From an uncultured Ruminococcus sp. (lineage in GTDB: Bacteria; Bacillota; Clostridia; Oscillospirales; Ruminococcaceae): DNA of 5,555 bases. The notes under the pieces are model-generated. The model searched no databases and was not told where the DNA came from. It saw only the letters and a program-made list of their open reading frames with translations. Location of the stretch: contig CAMWUB010000125.1 in NCBI GenBank assembly GCA_947177345.1, positions 1 to 5,555 of the forward strand. The letters are read 5' to 3'. Numbering within the stretch: position 1 is the stretch's first letter; every line of letters begins with the position of its first letter. Of this stretch, positions 1 to 5,555 are shown in pieces. The position numbers were made by a program, and so were the translations under genes.

Positions 1-909
1 TATGACTTCACCGCCGTAGTAAACTAATGCGACGTTTGTTTCTTCACATACAGAAGCACCCACCGACACAACGCTTTCCGGAACGGTCAGAATACCAGGG
101 AAAATAGCACCGAAGAAAAATTTATCTGTAAGTGAAGTGACACCGTTTTCAATAGTCATATCTTTCAGCGATTTATTACAGTAAAACGGCGAATTTCCTC
201 GTGTGGTATTCTCGCCGTACTCCCATATCTCACCTGTGCCGGTTAAAATAGCTTTGCCGTCTTTCCGGAGTGAATAGTACACATTATCGCCTACTCTTCC
301 GTTTTCTATGACAGTATTGCTAAGTTCTTCTATCTGTGGCTGTAATCCGTCAATTTTCCCCTTTAATTCGGCTACTTCCTGCATTAATTCCGTAACTCTG
401 CATTTACCTAAAATACACTTACAGTATCCGCAGACGTTCTCATCAGAACGATAGTCCCACCAGTCAGATTCAGTGATACACGGTGCATCCGGATTTATAC
501 GGACGGCGTAAAGAAACAGATTAGTACGTGTTTCGCTTTTAGGGATTTCGGGGAGTACCGGATTTTCCGCAGGCTGTCCTACTATTGAATCAATCCAGAC
601 ATTCCGCACACTGTCAGAAGTGTCACAGGCTATGACAATGGATATGTATCTCGGAAATGTAGGGTCTTTATAACCGGCATAGTCAATCATGTACGGCTCG
701 TCATTGACAAAATAATGACCGTTTATCCATGCTTTACCCGTATCGATTACAATCTGTCTGCCCTCACCGGTGGAAGTCAGAGCGAATTTATCACCGTAAG
801 TATCTAAAATTCCGTTACAGATAATACTTGAAAGATATTCCGTGAAATTTTCTGTCGTGTATGTCCTGTCAAGACCTTTTGAATTGAAAAAACCGCTATG
901 AAATGCCAT
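1..909 (-). CDS. Phage tail/receptor-binding protein with BspA-like leucine-rich repeats, C-terminus beyond window
   Basis: The frame opens at ATG 909-907 and is open through position 1, giving 303 codons without a stop. An AAAGGAGA ribosome site lies 11 bases upstream. Residues 1-80 (MAFHSGFFNSKGLDRTY..., then ...DTGKAWINGHYF) look like the N-terminal domain common in Firmicutes phage baseplate and tail-fibre proteins. A cysteine cluster follows at C160, C163, C165 and C170, next to a probable coiled coil at about 171-200 (ELMQEVAELKGKIDGL), which suggests oligomerisation. From about 220 the text ILTGTGEIWEYG, then MTIENGVTSLTDKFF and LTVPESVVSVGASV, matches the lead-in and first two repeats of BspA-type (LRR_5) leucine-rich repeats. 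These repeats are typical of bacterial surface and adhesion proteins. Its position after the tip gene and the sticky-repeat domain suggest a host-binding role. The fold assignments are by eye and the role is inferred. The full length is unknown. Confidence 0.75.
   Translation of the reverse strand, partial: MAFHSGFFNSKGLDRTYTTENFTEYLSSIICNGILDTYGDKFALTSTGEGRQIVIDTGKAWINGHYFVNDEPYMIDYAGYKDPTFPRYISIVIACDTSDSVRNVWIDSIVGQPAENPVLPEIPKSETRTNLFLYAVRINPDAPCITESDWWDYRSDENVCGYCKCILGKCRVTELMQEVAELKGKIDGLQPQIEELSNTVIENGRVGDNVYYSLRKDGKAILTGTGEIWEYGENTTRGNSPFYCNKSLKDMTIENGVTSLTDKFFFGAIFPGILTVPESVVSVGASVCEETNVALVYYGGEVI
307..432 (-). other. Cysteine cluster followed by probable coiled coil in the tail protein
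   Basis: Residues 160-170 hold C-x2-C-x-C-x4-C (VCGYCKCILGKC). They are followed directly by about 30 residues with heptad-like leucines and isoleucines (LMQEVAELKGKIDGLQPQIEEL). The cluster could bind a metal or form disulfides, and the helix could trimerise the fibre. Both roles are inferred from sequence pattern only. Confidence 0.5.
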
Positions 910-916
910 AAAAAAA

Positions 917-2038
917 TCACTCTCCTTTGAATGTTGGTGTCAGTGAATAGCCGTTCTGGTCGAAACTCTCAATCATGCCGACAAGCTGTATTTTAGACTG
1001 TTTCAAGCCGAAGCGGTCATTTTGTACCGTCACATAGTCGCCTAAAAAGTAATCCCTGTTATACTGATACTGCTTGTCATTCATGGCTATTGTGCTTTCG
1101 CTTTTTTCCGTTATCGGTACGAGTTTTTCTTTACCTCTTTCACGCAACATATTAAAATATTCCGATTCAGGAATTTTAATTGTTTCACTGCTTCCCTGCT
1201 CCTCATCGGATAAATCCCTTGCATCAACGTAAACTTCGTACCTGTCAAACAGTGATGGTATTATCTGAGTATGACAAAATAATGTGTTTTTACGTGCTGA
1301 ACCCTCACCAGCACCGAAAATATACGCAATATTGCTGTAACCGGTAGTATCGTGAAGATAGTCGAATGATAGCAGATTGTTGTATGTATCGGAAAAAACT
1401 ATGTGTGGATTTTCATTCTGTAAAATGCTTCTGTCCGTACCTTGTGAGAGTTCAAAAATAAGTGAATATTCGTCATTTTCGGAACGTTCGAGCCTGATAT
1501 TTGCAGTACCGCCGACAATTTCGCAGATTTTGTAAATCCATTCCATAAGATTTTCATAGCTGACCTGTAAATGTGTTGTCTGATGCCAGCACGGACTTGA
1601 AAATTCACTGATTTTAAGTCCCGGAATACGTCGGAGTATCTCGTGCCATGAACATATTCTGTATACGATATTTGTCACTATATCGGCGTATGATGTTTCA
1701 CGTGAATAACATTGAGAAGGATAAATTATTCTCCGTGAAAGAAGTGACATCAGAAAACGTCCGGAAACCGTGAGATAGTCACCGTTTTCAGAATCCGTTG
1801 AAATCTGTATTTTTTCAATTATTCCGTAATTCCTCTTATCGTCGTTACGTCCTACAATTCTGCCGGTCTTGAAAGTTTTCAGATTCTCACGTGTAGCGGA
1901 AATATAAATTTCAAACGAACCGCACGTATAATATTCAACGTCCCACAGAAGAGAAGAAAAACTATCACATACTGCGACAAGTTGGACATTCAGTTTCTGC
2001 CCTGGAGATACAGATGTTTCGTAGATTTCTATGTACAT
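917..2038 (-). CDS. Siphovirus Gp37-like tail-tip (hub) protein
   Basis: This 373-residue protein resembles the ReqiPepy6 Gp37-like family found just after Dit in many Gram-positive siphophages. Family-like features by eye are a SFSSLLWDVEYYTCGSFEI segment (residues 26-44) near the N-terminus, then GIIEKIQISTDSENGDYLTV (72-91), then GRFLMSLLSRRII (93-105). Near the C-terminus is the family's typical LGDYVTVQNDRFG (332-344), followed by QLVGMIESFDQNGYSLTPTF (351-370). It probably forms the central tip below the Dit ring, in the position where other siphophages have Tal. No peptidase or lysozyme motif is visible. The start is ATG 2038, three bases after the Dit stop, with AGGAG 8 bases upstream inside the end of dit. 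The stop is TGA, 7 bases before the next gene. The family call is good; the exact structural role is inferred from family and position. Confidence 0.85.
   Translation of the reverse strand: MYIEIYETSVSPGQKLNVQLVAVCDSFSSLLWDVEYYTCGSFEIYISATRENLKTFKTGRIVGRNDDKRNYGIIEKIQISTDSENGDYLTVSGRFLMSLLSRRIIYPSQCYSRETSYADIVTNIVYRICSWHEILRRIPGLKISEFSSPCWHQTTHLQVSYENLMEWIYKICEIVGGTANIRLERSENDEYSLIFELSQGTDRSILQNENPHIVFSDTYNNLLSFDYLHDTTGYSNIAYIFGAGEGSARKNTLFCHTQIIPSLFDRYEVYVDARDLSDEEQGSSETIKIPESEYFNMLRERGKEKLVPITEKSESTIAMNDKQYQYNRDYFLGDYVTVQNDRFGLKQSKIQLVGMIESFDQNGYSLTPTFKGE
921..928 (-). promoter_or_regulatory. Ribosome binding site of the LRR tail protein
   Basis: AAAGGAGA on the minus strand lies 11 bases before ATG 909. 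It overlaps the last sense codons (K-G-E) of the preceding Gp37-like gene, so the two genes are probably translationally coupled. Confidence 0.7.
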
Positions 2039-2041
2039 TTT

Positions 2042-2890
2042 TCACACTCCTAAATAAGCGTTGGTATGGATTATCTTTGCGGAAAAATCAGCCGGTGCTT
2101 CCAGTCTGAAACGATTAGTTCCCTGCCTCATCGTCAACCACGTCGAACCATAGACTAACCAGTTTATAATATTTGTGTCGAAACCTCCGCCACGATTCAG
2201 GGATATTGTTTTATTACCGGTTTTAGTCGTAATCGTGATTATGTCATTCGGCTGAATATCGCCTTTTATCTGAAAATATTCTCCTGTATCGACGTTATAG
2301 ACCGTTACGGTCTGAGCAGGTGAACCGGCAGTTATTTCAATAGTAAAGCCGGTTTTATCGCCCTCGTTTTCGATAGTCATGATACTGCTTTCACTGTACA
2401 TACCAAGCGGAAAAGGTTCATCACTCTCCGGAAACGGAAAGTGAAAAACTCCGGCAATCTGACCGTAATAAACAATTGTAGGTTTGCAGTCGTACCAGTA
2501 AATATCCGGACAGATAATAGAAATCTGTCCGCTTGTGAACGTATCAAAATTATTTACTTCGCACGTCTCAACGTATCCGTAAGTGTACACGTCAACGCTT
2601 GCGGTCTTATAGAAAACCTTGATATATCGGGACGGTTCGACTATCTTATACAACCAGTGACGACGTTTTTCAATGTTGATACCACGCATTTCAAACTGAA
2701 TTACAATGTTTCTTTTTTCAATAAATGCGTTATTCAGGTAACTGCCGTCCGTACCGGCATACGTAGATGTGCTGATAGTTCCGGCTGGTGGATTCAGTCC
2801 CTCGATTTTTTTCACCATATAATCGTTTGCATTGCCAGTAAATCCTACTCTCGGACCTCTGTTACTTTCTAAAATCAAATCAAACTTCAA
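2042..2890 (-). CDS. Distal tail protein (Dit), Sipho_tail family
   Basis: Dit forms the ring at the distal end of the siphophage tail tube and connects it to the tip and receptor-binding apparatus. The 282-residue protein shows the family layout. The N-terminal domain (about 1-135) contains YMVKKIEGLNPP, a central RNIVIQFEMRG strand, EKRRHWLYKIV, a GYVETCEVNNF strand, and the characteristic SIICPDIYWYD end (124-134). The C-terminal domain (about 165-282) contains MTIENEGDKTGFTIEI, DTGEYFQIKGDIQPNDIITI, KTGNKTISL and GTNRFRL, as in Dit proteins with a galectin-like or carbohydrate-binding-like second domain. The start is TTG 2890, because a TGA lies in frame two codons upstream and no ATG or GTG is nearby. 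A GGGGGT sequence sits 7-8 bases before the TTG. The gene is three bases after the tape measure stop and three bases before the Gp37-like gene. Confidence 0.88.
   Translation of the reverse strand: MKFDLILESNRGPRVGFTGNANDYMVKKIEGLNPPAGTISTSTYAGTDGSYLNNAFIEKRNIVIQFEMRGINIEKRRHWLYKIVEPSRYIKVFYKTASVDVYTYGYVETCEVNNFDTFTSGQISIICPDIYWYDCKPTIVYYGQIAGVFHFPFPESDEPFPLGMYSESSIMTIENEGDKTGFTIEITAGSPAQTVTVYNVDTGEYFQIKGDIQPNDIITITTKTGNKTISLNRGGGFDTNIINWLVYGSTWLTMRQGTNRFRLEAPADFSAKIIHTNAYLGV
2047..2051 (-). promoter_or_regulatory. Ribosome binding site of the Gp37-like gene
   Basis: AGGAG on the minus strand is 8 bases before ATG 2038. It is embedded in the codons for the last residues (L-G-V) of the Dit gene, which points to coupled translation. 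Confidence 0.7.
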
Positions 2891-2893
2891 GTA

Positions 2894-5350
2894 TCATACC
2901 CCCAGTGCGTTTCGTGTCTGTCGGTAAATCTCAAGTCTTGAAAGAGATTTCGGTGAATTGTTTGTCTGATTGACCGTACGACTGTTATCAGTGGAATAGT
3001 AGTTATTGACTGTTCCTGTACTACCCGTAAATGCCCCTGTAAAGCCGTTTAAATCGAAGTTCAAGCCACTGTCAAGTGATAACTGCATTGCACCCGCAAC
3101 GCCGGAAATCGCTTTTTCAACGGCTTTCTGTGAACTTTCGATACCTTTTGCGAGTCCCTGTATGAAATCCGGCATCCATGATTCAAAATCTGTAAGCGGA
3201 CCTTTTTCAGGTACGGAAAAGTGAAGATATTCCCATATCATATTTGCGACATCTGCGACTATGTTTCCGAGACTGCCCATCTGATAATTGATACCGTTTA
3301 TGGGGTTCTGCATTAAGTCATAACCCCAGTCCCACGACTGATTTACAAGGTTTCTGATACAGTCGGCGGAAGAGTTAAGACCGTCTGCAATAGTATCACG
3401 TATTTTCCAGATTCTGTCCCATACGCCGTTATGGACGTTATACCATACATTAAGTATCGTATTCTGAATGGAGTTCATGGCATTTCTTACAGAATCGGGT
3501 ATGGAGTTCCATACACCTGAAATATTCGATTTTATGTTATTCAGTACGCTTCTTACGTCAGCTGAAATTTTATTCCACGATTTTGAAGTGAATAATTGTA
3601 CGGAATTAGTTACGGTTGAAATCGTCGATTTTACGGCATTGAAATCCGCTGAAACATTATTTTTCATAGCGTCAAGGGATTTTTTTATTGTGCTGACAAT
3701 CGTGTTCCAACCGAGAGTTACACCATTGCTGATAGCATTTAGGACGGTGTTTATTGTGTCTTTTGAATCGTTCCATATTGTCTGAATATGTGTGAAAACC
3801 TGTGTCATGAACGTATCAACAGTATTCAGGAGCGAATTTAAAGCGGTTTCAATAGTCGACTTAATAGCCGTGGTAATGTTTGTTGCAAAGCCTGAAATTG
3901 TATTTTCCACAACTTCGGCGTAGGTAGTGATACCGTCAGCAAGACCCTGCATGAAGTCCGGCATCCATGATTCAAAATCTGTCAATGGTCCTTCGTCGGG
4001 GACGGAAAAGTGCAGAAAACTTCTGATTTTATCGGCAACACCTTTGACAGCTTCCGCAACGTCGTCAATTTTTGATTTGATACCACTGACAATTCCGCTG
4101 ATGATGTCTTTTCCCCAGTTTCCGGCTTCGGAAGCAAGGTGTTTGACGAAGTTCACGGCATTATTGAAACCGTCAACAATAGTATCTTTAATAGCCGTAA
4201 TTTTTTCAGAAATAGCCGATTTTATGTTGTTCCATATGCCTGAAATTGTATTTTTTATGTTCGTCATTATATTTGAAACAGTAGTTTTTATACCGTTCCA
4301 GATATCTGAAACAACTGTTTTTATGCCGGTCAGAATATTTGAAATTGTCGTTTTTATGGCTTCCCATACGGTGGAAACTATACCGGAAATCGTTTCAAAA
4401 ACAGATATGAAAAAGTCTTTTATAGCCGTCCAAACGGTCGTTACAGTGTTGTAAATCGCTGTCCATATGCTTATAAAGAAGTCTCTGATGCCCTCTAAAA
4501 CCGGAATAAGAAATGCAGTTATAGCATTCCATATAGTCTGAATTTTATCGGAAATCCAGTCCATTGCATTACCGACGGCATTCTGTATAGTCTCCCATAC
4601 GCTTACGAAAAAGTCTTTTATACCCTCTAAAATCGGAGTAAGAAATTCGGTTATAGTATTCCATACAGCCTGAATTTTTTCAGAAATCCAGTCCATAGCC
4701 CTGCCGATAAGTATTCTTATAGCTTCAAAAACAGTTTCAAAAAGATACGCAAAAGCATCAAGGAGCGGTTTTATAGTAGTGTAAATTGCATTCCATACTT
4801 CAGAAATTTTATCATGAATCGATGTGAAAACTGTCGTGATAAAGTCACGGATAGCTTCAAAAATCGTCGTGACAACGTTTTTGATACTATTTATGACATT
4901 GCTTACTGTTTCGTAAATAGCCGTCCAGATTCCGACAAAGAAATTTTTTATTGCCGTCCATATGGTCGTGAACGTATTACAGATAATATCCATGCTGGTC
5001 TGAAAATTATCCTGAAAACTGTTCCATGTATTGACGAAAAAGTTTCTTATGCCCTCCCATACAGTCACAAAAAAATCCTTTATCTCATTCCATCCGGAAG
5101 TCCAGTATGGCAGAAATTCTTCTAAATTTGTACCAAAAATATTTAAAATAAGTTCAAATGCAGTACCTACCGTACTTACTATGGCATCCCATACACCTGC
5201 GAAAACTTCCTTTATACCATTCCAACACTGCTCCCAGTTACCAGTGAAAAGACCTATGAAAAAATCCGCAATTCCCAGTATTACATCAACTGCATCACTC
5301 AGAATATCGCCGATATATCGAAAAGTGTTCTCAAAAATCGTGCGAGATAG
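2894..5350 (-). CDS. Tail tape measure protein, main (C-terminal) part in the downstream frame
   Basis: The tape measure protein fills the tail tube, sets its length, and leaves first during DNA injection. This frame is open for 818 codons, from just after a TAA at 5353-5351 to TGA 2896-2894. There is no ATG, GTG or TTG until GTG 5068-5066. That GTG falls inside a repeat (IKDFFVTVWEGI), so it is unlikely to be a true start. The gene continues from the fragment upstream of 5350. Upstream of the GTG the frame encodes typical tape measure text such as IADFFIGLFTGNWEQCWNGI. Counting residues from GTG 5068, the protein shows W/F-spaced 11-residue repeats through about 300, a 44-residue tandem repeat at 122-209, and two LHFSVP..GPLTDFESWMPDF motifs at 352 and 615. 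The tail end has NNYYSTDNSRTVNQTNN and LSRLEIYRQTRNALGV, usual for Firmicutes tape measures. No peptidase domain is visible. The family is very secure; integrity of the gene is in doubt. Confidence 0.9.
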   Translation of the reverse strand, partial: LSRTIFENTFRYIGDILSDAVDVILGIADFFIGLFTGNWEQCWNGIKEVFAGVWDAIVSTVGTAFELILNIFGTNLEEFLPYWTSGWNEIKDFFVTVWEGIRNFFVNTWNSFQDNFQTSMDIICNTFTTIWTAIKNFFVGIWTAIYETVSNVINSIKNVVTTIFEAIRDFITTVFTSIHDKISEVWNAIYTTIKPLLDAFAYLFETVFEAIRILIGRAMDWISEKIQAVWNTITEFLTPILEGIKDFFVSVWETIQNAVGNAMDWISDKIQTIWNAITAFLIPVLEGIRDFFISIWTAIYNTVTTVWTAIKDFFISVFETISGIVSTVWEAIKTTISNILTGIKTVVSDIWNGIKTTVSNIMTNIKNTISGIWNNIKSAISEKITAIKDTIVDGFNNAVNFVKHLASEAGNWGKDIISGIVSGIKSKIDDVAEAVKGVADKIRSFLHFSVPDEGPLTDFESWMPDFMQGLADGITTYAEVVENTISGFATNITTAIKSTIETALNSLLNTVDTFMTQVFTHIQTIWNDSKDTINTVLNAISNGVTLGWNTIVSTIKKSLDAMKNNVSADFNAVKSTISTVTNSVQLFTSKSWNKISADVRSVLNNIKSNISGVWNSIPDSVRNAMNSIQNTILNVWYNVHNGVWDRIWKIRDTIADGLNSSADCIRNLVNQSWDWGYDLMQNPINGINYQMGSLGNIVADVANMIWEYLHFSVPEKGPLTDFESWMPDFIQGLAKGIESSQKAVEKAISGVAGAMQLSLDSGLNFDLNGFTGAFTGSTGTVNNYYSTDNSRTVNQTNNSPKSLSRLEIYRQTRNALGV
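2898..2903 (-). promoter_or_regulatory. Ribosome binding site that supports the TTG start of Dit
   Basis: GGGGGT on the minus strand can pair with the 16S 3' end (ACCUCC) through one G-U wobble. It lies 7-8 bases before TTG 2890, which is good spacing. The same sequence is only one base before an ATG at 2897-2895, too close to serve it. It therefore favours the TTG as the Dit start. It sits inside the last codons of the tape measure gene. Confidence 0.55.
3089..3406 (-). repeat. Tape measure internal module, copy 2
   Basis: Residues 555-660, counted from GTG 5068, run from KIRDTIADGLNSS through DWGYDLM and LHFSVPEKGPLTDF to EKAISGVA. It is the partner of the copy at 3878-4195. The flanks have diverged (for example NPINGINYQMGSLG against SGIVSGIKSKIDDV), while the core block stays nearly identical. 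Confidence 0.8.
3878..4195 (-). repeat. Tape measure internal module, copy 1
   Basis: Residues 292-397, counted from GTG 5068, run from AIKDTIVDGFNNA through NWGKDII and LHFSVPDEGPLTDF to ENTISGFA. The segment aligns without gaps to a second copy 263 residues further on. Identity is highest over the LHFSVP...GPLTDFESWMPDF block (25 of 29 residues, bases about 3929-4015). The block is common in Firmicutes tape measure proteins; its function is not established here. Confidence 0.8.
4178..4342 (-). repeat. Five consecutive 11-residue repeats in the tape measure gene
   Basis: Residues 243-297, counted from GTG 5068, fall into five 33-base units: SNILTGIKTVV, SDIWNGIKTTV, SNIMTNIKNTI, SGIWNNIKSAI and SEKITAIKDTI. 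The conserved pattern is S at position 1, a hydrophobic residue at position 3 (absent in the last unit), and I-K at positions 7-8. Such hendecad spacing is known in tape measure proteins and fits an extended coiled helix in the tail lumen. Confidence 0.85.
4442..4705 (-). repeat. Tandem 132-base (44-residue) repeat in the tape measure gene
   Basis: Two adjacent in-frame copies occupy 4574-4705 and 4442-4573. The first begins GRAMDWISEKIQAVWN and the second GNAMDWISDKIQTIWN. About 29 of 44 residues are identical, and the differences are mostly conservative. The length is four 11-residue units, in keeping with the helical periodicity of tape measure proteins. It looks like an internal duplication that has since diverged. 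Confidence 0.85.
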
Positions 5351-5555
5351 TTACAGAACCAATCCCATAAATATTTTAAAATTTCCGTGAAGTCCGCAAA
5401 ATCGAAGCCAAGAGCGTTCAGACGTTCAGTAATTCCACCTGCAAGACGTTCAAATGTTTCTTTTATGCCGTCCCATATCGCCGTTATACCGTTCCGGAAC
5501 TCCTCATTTGTTTCCCACAGATGTTTAAAAGCTTCAACCAGTAAGGCTATTGCGG
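5299..5555 (-). CDS. Tail tape measure protein, upstream part, 5' end beyond window, ends at a frameshift
   Basis: In this frame (codons from 5553 down) the sequence reads AIALLVEAFKHLWETNEEF, then NGITAIWDGIKETFERLAGG, then FADFTEILKYLWDWFCNYLA. It then runs into out-of-frame residues and stops at TGA 5301-5299. The protein style (W/F-spaced amphipathic helices, AIWDGIKE) is the same as the longer downstream part. Joining NYLA to IFENTFRYIGDIL in the -1 frame gives a smooth tape measure sequence. This is therefore the preceding part of the same gene and not a separate protein. The true start lies outside the window, so neither the total length nor any transmembrane segments can be judged. 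Confidence 0.75.
   Translation of the reverse strand, partial: AIALLVEAFKHLWETNEEFRNGITAIWDGIKETFERLAGGITERLNALGFDFADFTEILKYLWDWFCNYLARFLRTLFDISAIF
5302..5350 (-). other. Frameshift interval within the tape measure gene
   Basis: The upstream frame stays open to TGA 5301-5299, and the downstream frame is open only after TAA 5353-5351, so any switch must occur here. The most natural point is about 5343-5338, where GCA CGA TTT would become GCA CCG ATT TTT if one C were added, giving the plausible text NYLAPIFENTF. This fits a one-base deletion, either in the phage or as an assembly or sequencing error. A -1 ribosomal slip would also restore the frame, but no canonical slippery heptamer lies in the interval; the nearest match is the imperfect A TTT TTG at 5338-5332. 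Confidence 0.8.

Noticed and set aside
1399..1608. Minus-strand 69-codon frame inside the Gp37-like gene.
   Set aside because: It is fully nested in another frame of a recognised gene and has no homology-like features.
2441..2872. Plus-strand open frame of 143 codons opposite Dit.
   Set aside because: It lies entirely antisense to a well-recognised gene, has no recognisable domain, and has low-complexity composition typical of a shadow frame.
3927..4454. Plus-strand open frame of 175 codons opposite the tape measure gene, with repeated ETVVFMP-like text.
   Set aside because: Its repeats are the mirror of the tape measure's 33-base repeats. Smaller plus-strand frames at 3006-3224, 3468-3785, 4814-5125 and 5031-5390 are rejected for the same reason.
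5066..5080. GTG 5068 with an AAGGA sequence (5076-5080) eight bases upstream, as a possible start of a separate 724-residue protein.
   Set aside because: The frame upstream of the GTG continues with convincing tape measure sequence for about 90 codons, and the GTG cuts the repeated IKDFFVTVWEGI motif in two. The AAGGA arises from the I-K-D codons.
5374..5380. Canonical -1 slippery heptamer T TTA AAA, in the tape measure reading frame just before the frameshift interval.
   Set aside because: A -1 slip here reads only seven more codons and ends at TAA 5353-5351, so it cannot connect the two tape measure parts. It is probably chance in AT-rich sequence.
1..5555. Search for promoters, terminators, tRNAs, CRISPR arrays, att sites, IS elements or a diversity-generating retroelement template.
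   Set aside because: Intergenic gaps are 3 to 7 bases, and no hairpin followed by a T-run, cloverleaf, spaced direct repeats or reverse transcriptase is visible. All repeats seen are in-frame protein repeats of the tape measure.

Overview
The window is a solid block of phage tail genes, all on the minus strand, so transcription runs from position 5555 towards position 1. In that order they are a tail tape measure protein, a distal tail (Dit) protein, a Gp37-like tail-tip protein, and a tail or receptor-binding protein that carries the beginning of a BspA-type leucine-rich-repeat region. This is the usual siphovirus tail-tip order. The base composition is moderately AT-rich, the ribosome binding sites are purine-rich (AGGAG type), and the proteins resemble those of phages and prophages of gut Clostridia (Ruminococcus or Oscillospiraceae-like hosts). 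That host assignment is an inference from style. Nothing in the window says whether this is a free phage or a prophage: no integrase, att site, host gene or lysis gene is visible.

Layout. Positions 5555 to 2894 hold the tape measure gene, whose beginning lies outside the window. It is rich in W/F-spaced 11-residue repeats, has a 44-residue tandem duplication, and has two copies of a module of about 106 residues. Its reading frame is broken once, between about 5350 and 5302. Upstream of that point it reads in one frame and downstream in the -1 frame, and the two halves join well if one base is restored. Positions 2890 to 2042 are Dit, which starts with TTG. Positions 2038 to 917 are the Gp37-like tip protein. 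Positions 909 to 1 are the N-terminal 303 codons of the tail protein, which has no stop codon in the window.

Intergenic gaps are only 3, 3 and 7 bases. All three intact stop codons are TGA, and each Shine-Dalgarno sequence lies inside the last codons of the preceding gene. This indicates one tightly coupled transcript. No promoter, terminator, RNA gene, CRISPR array or insertion sequence is seen, and no stretch longer than a few bases is non-coding. The plus-strand open frames are shadows of the repetitive minus-strand genes.

Working together: the tape measure sets tail length and occupies the tube lumen. Dit forms the ring at the end of the tube, the Gp37-like protein forms or closes the tip hub, and the last protein probably reaches out to the host surface. 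The two points most worth checking are the broken tape measure frame and the bacterial-surface-type leucine-rich repeats on the phage tail protein.
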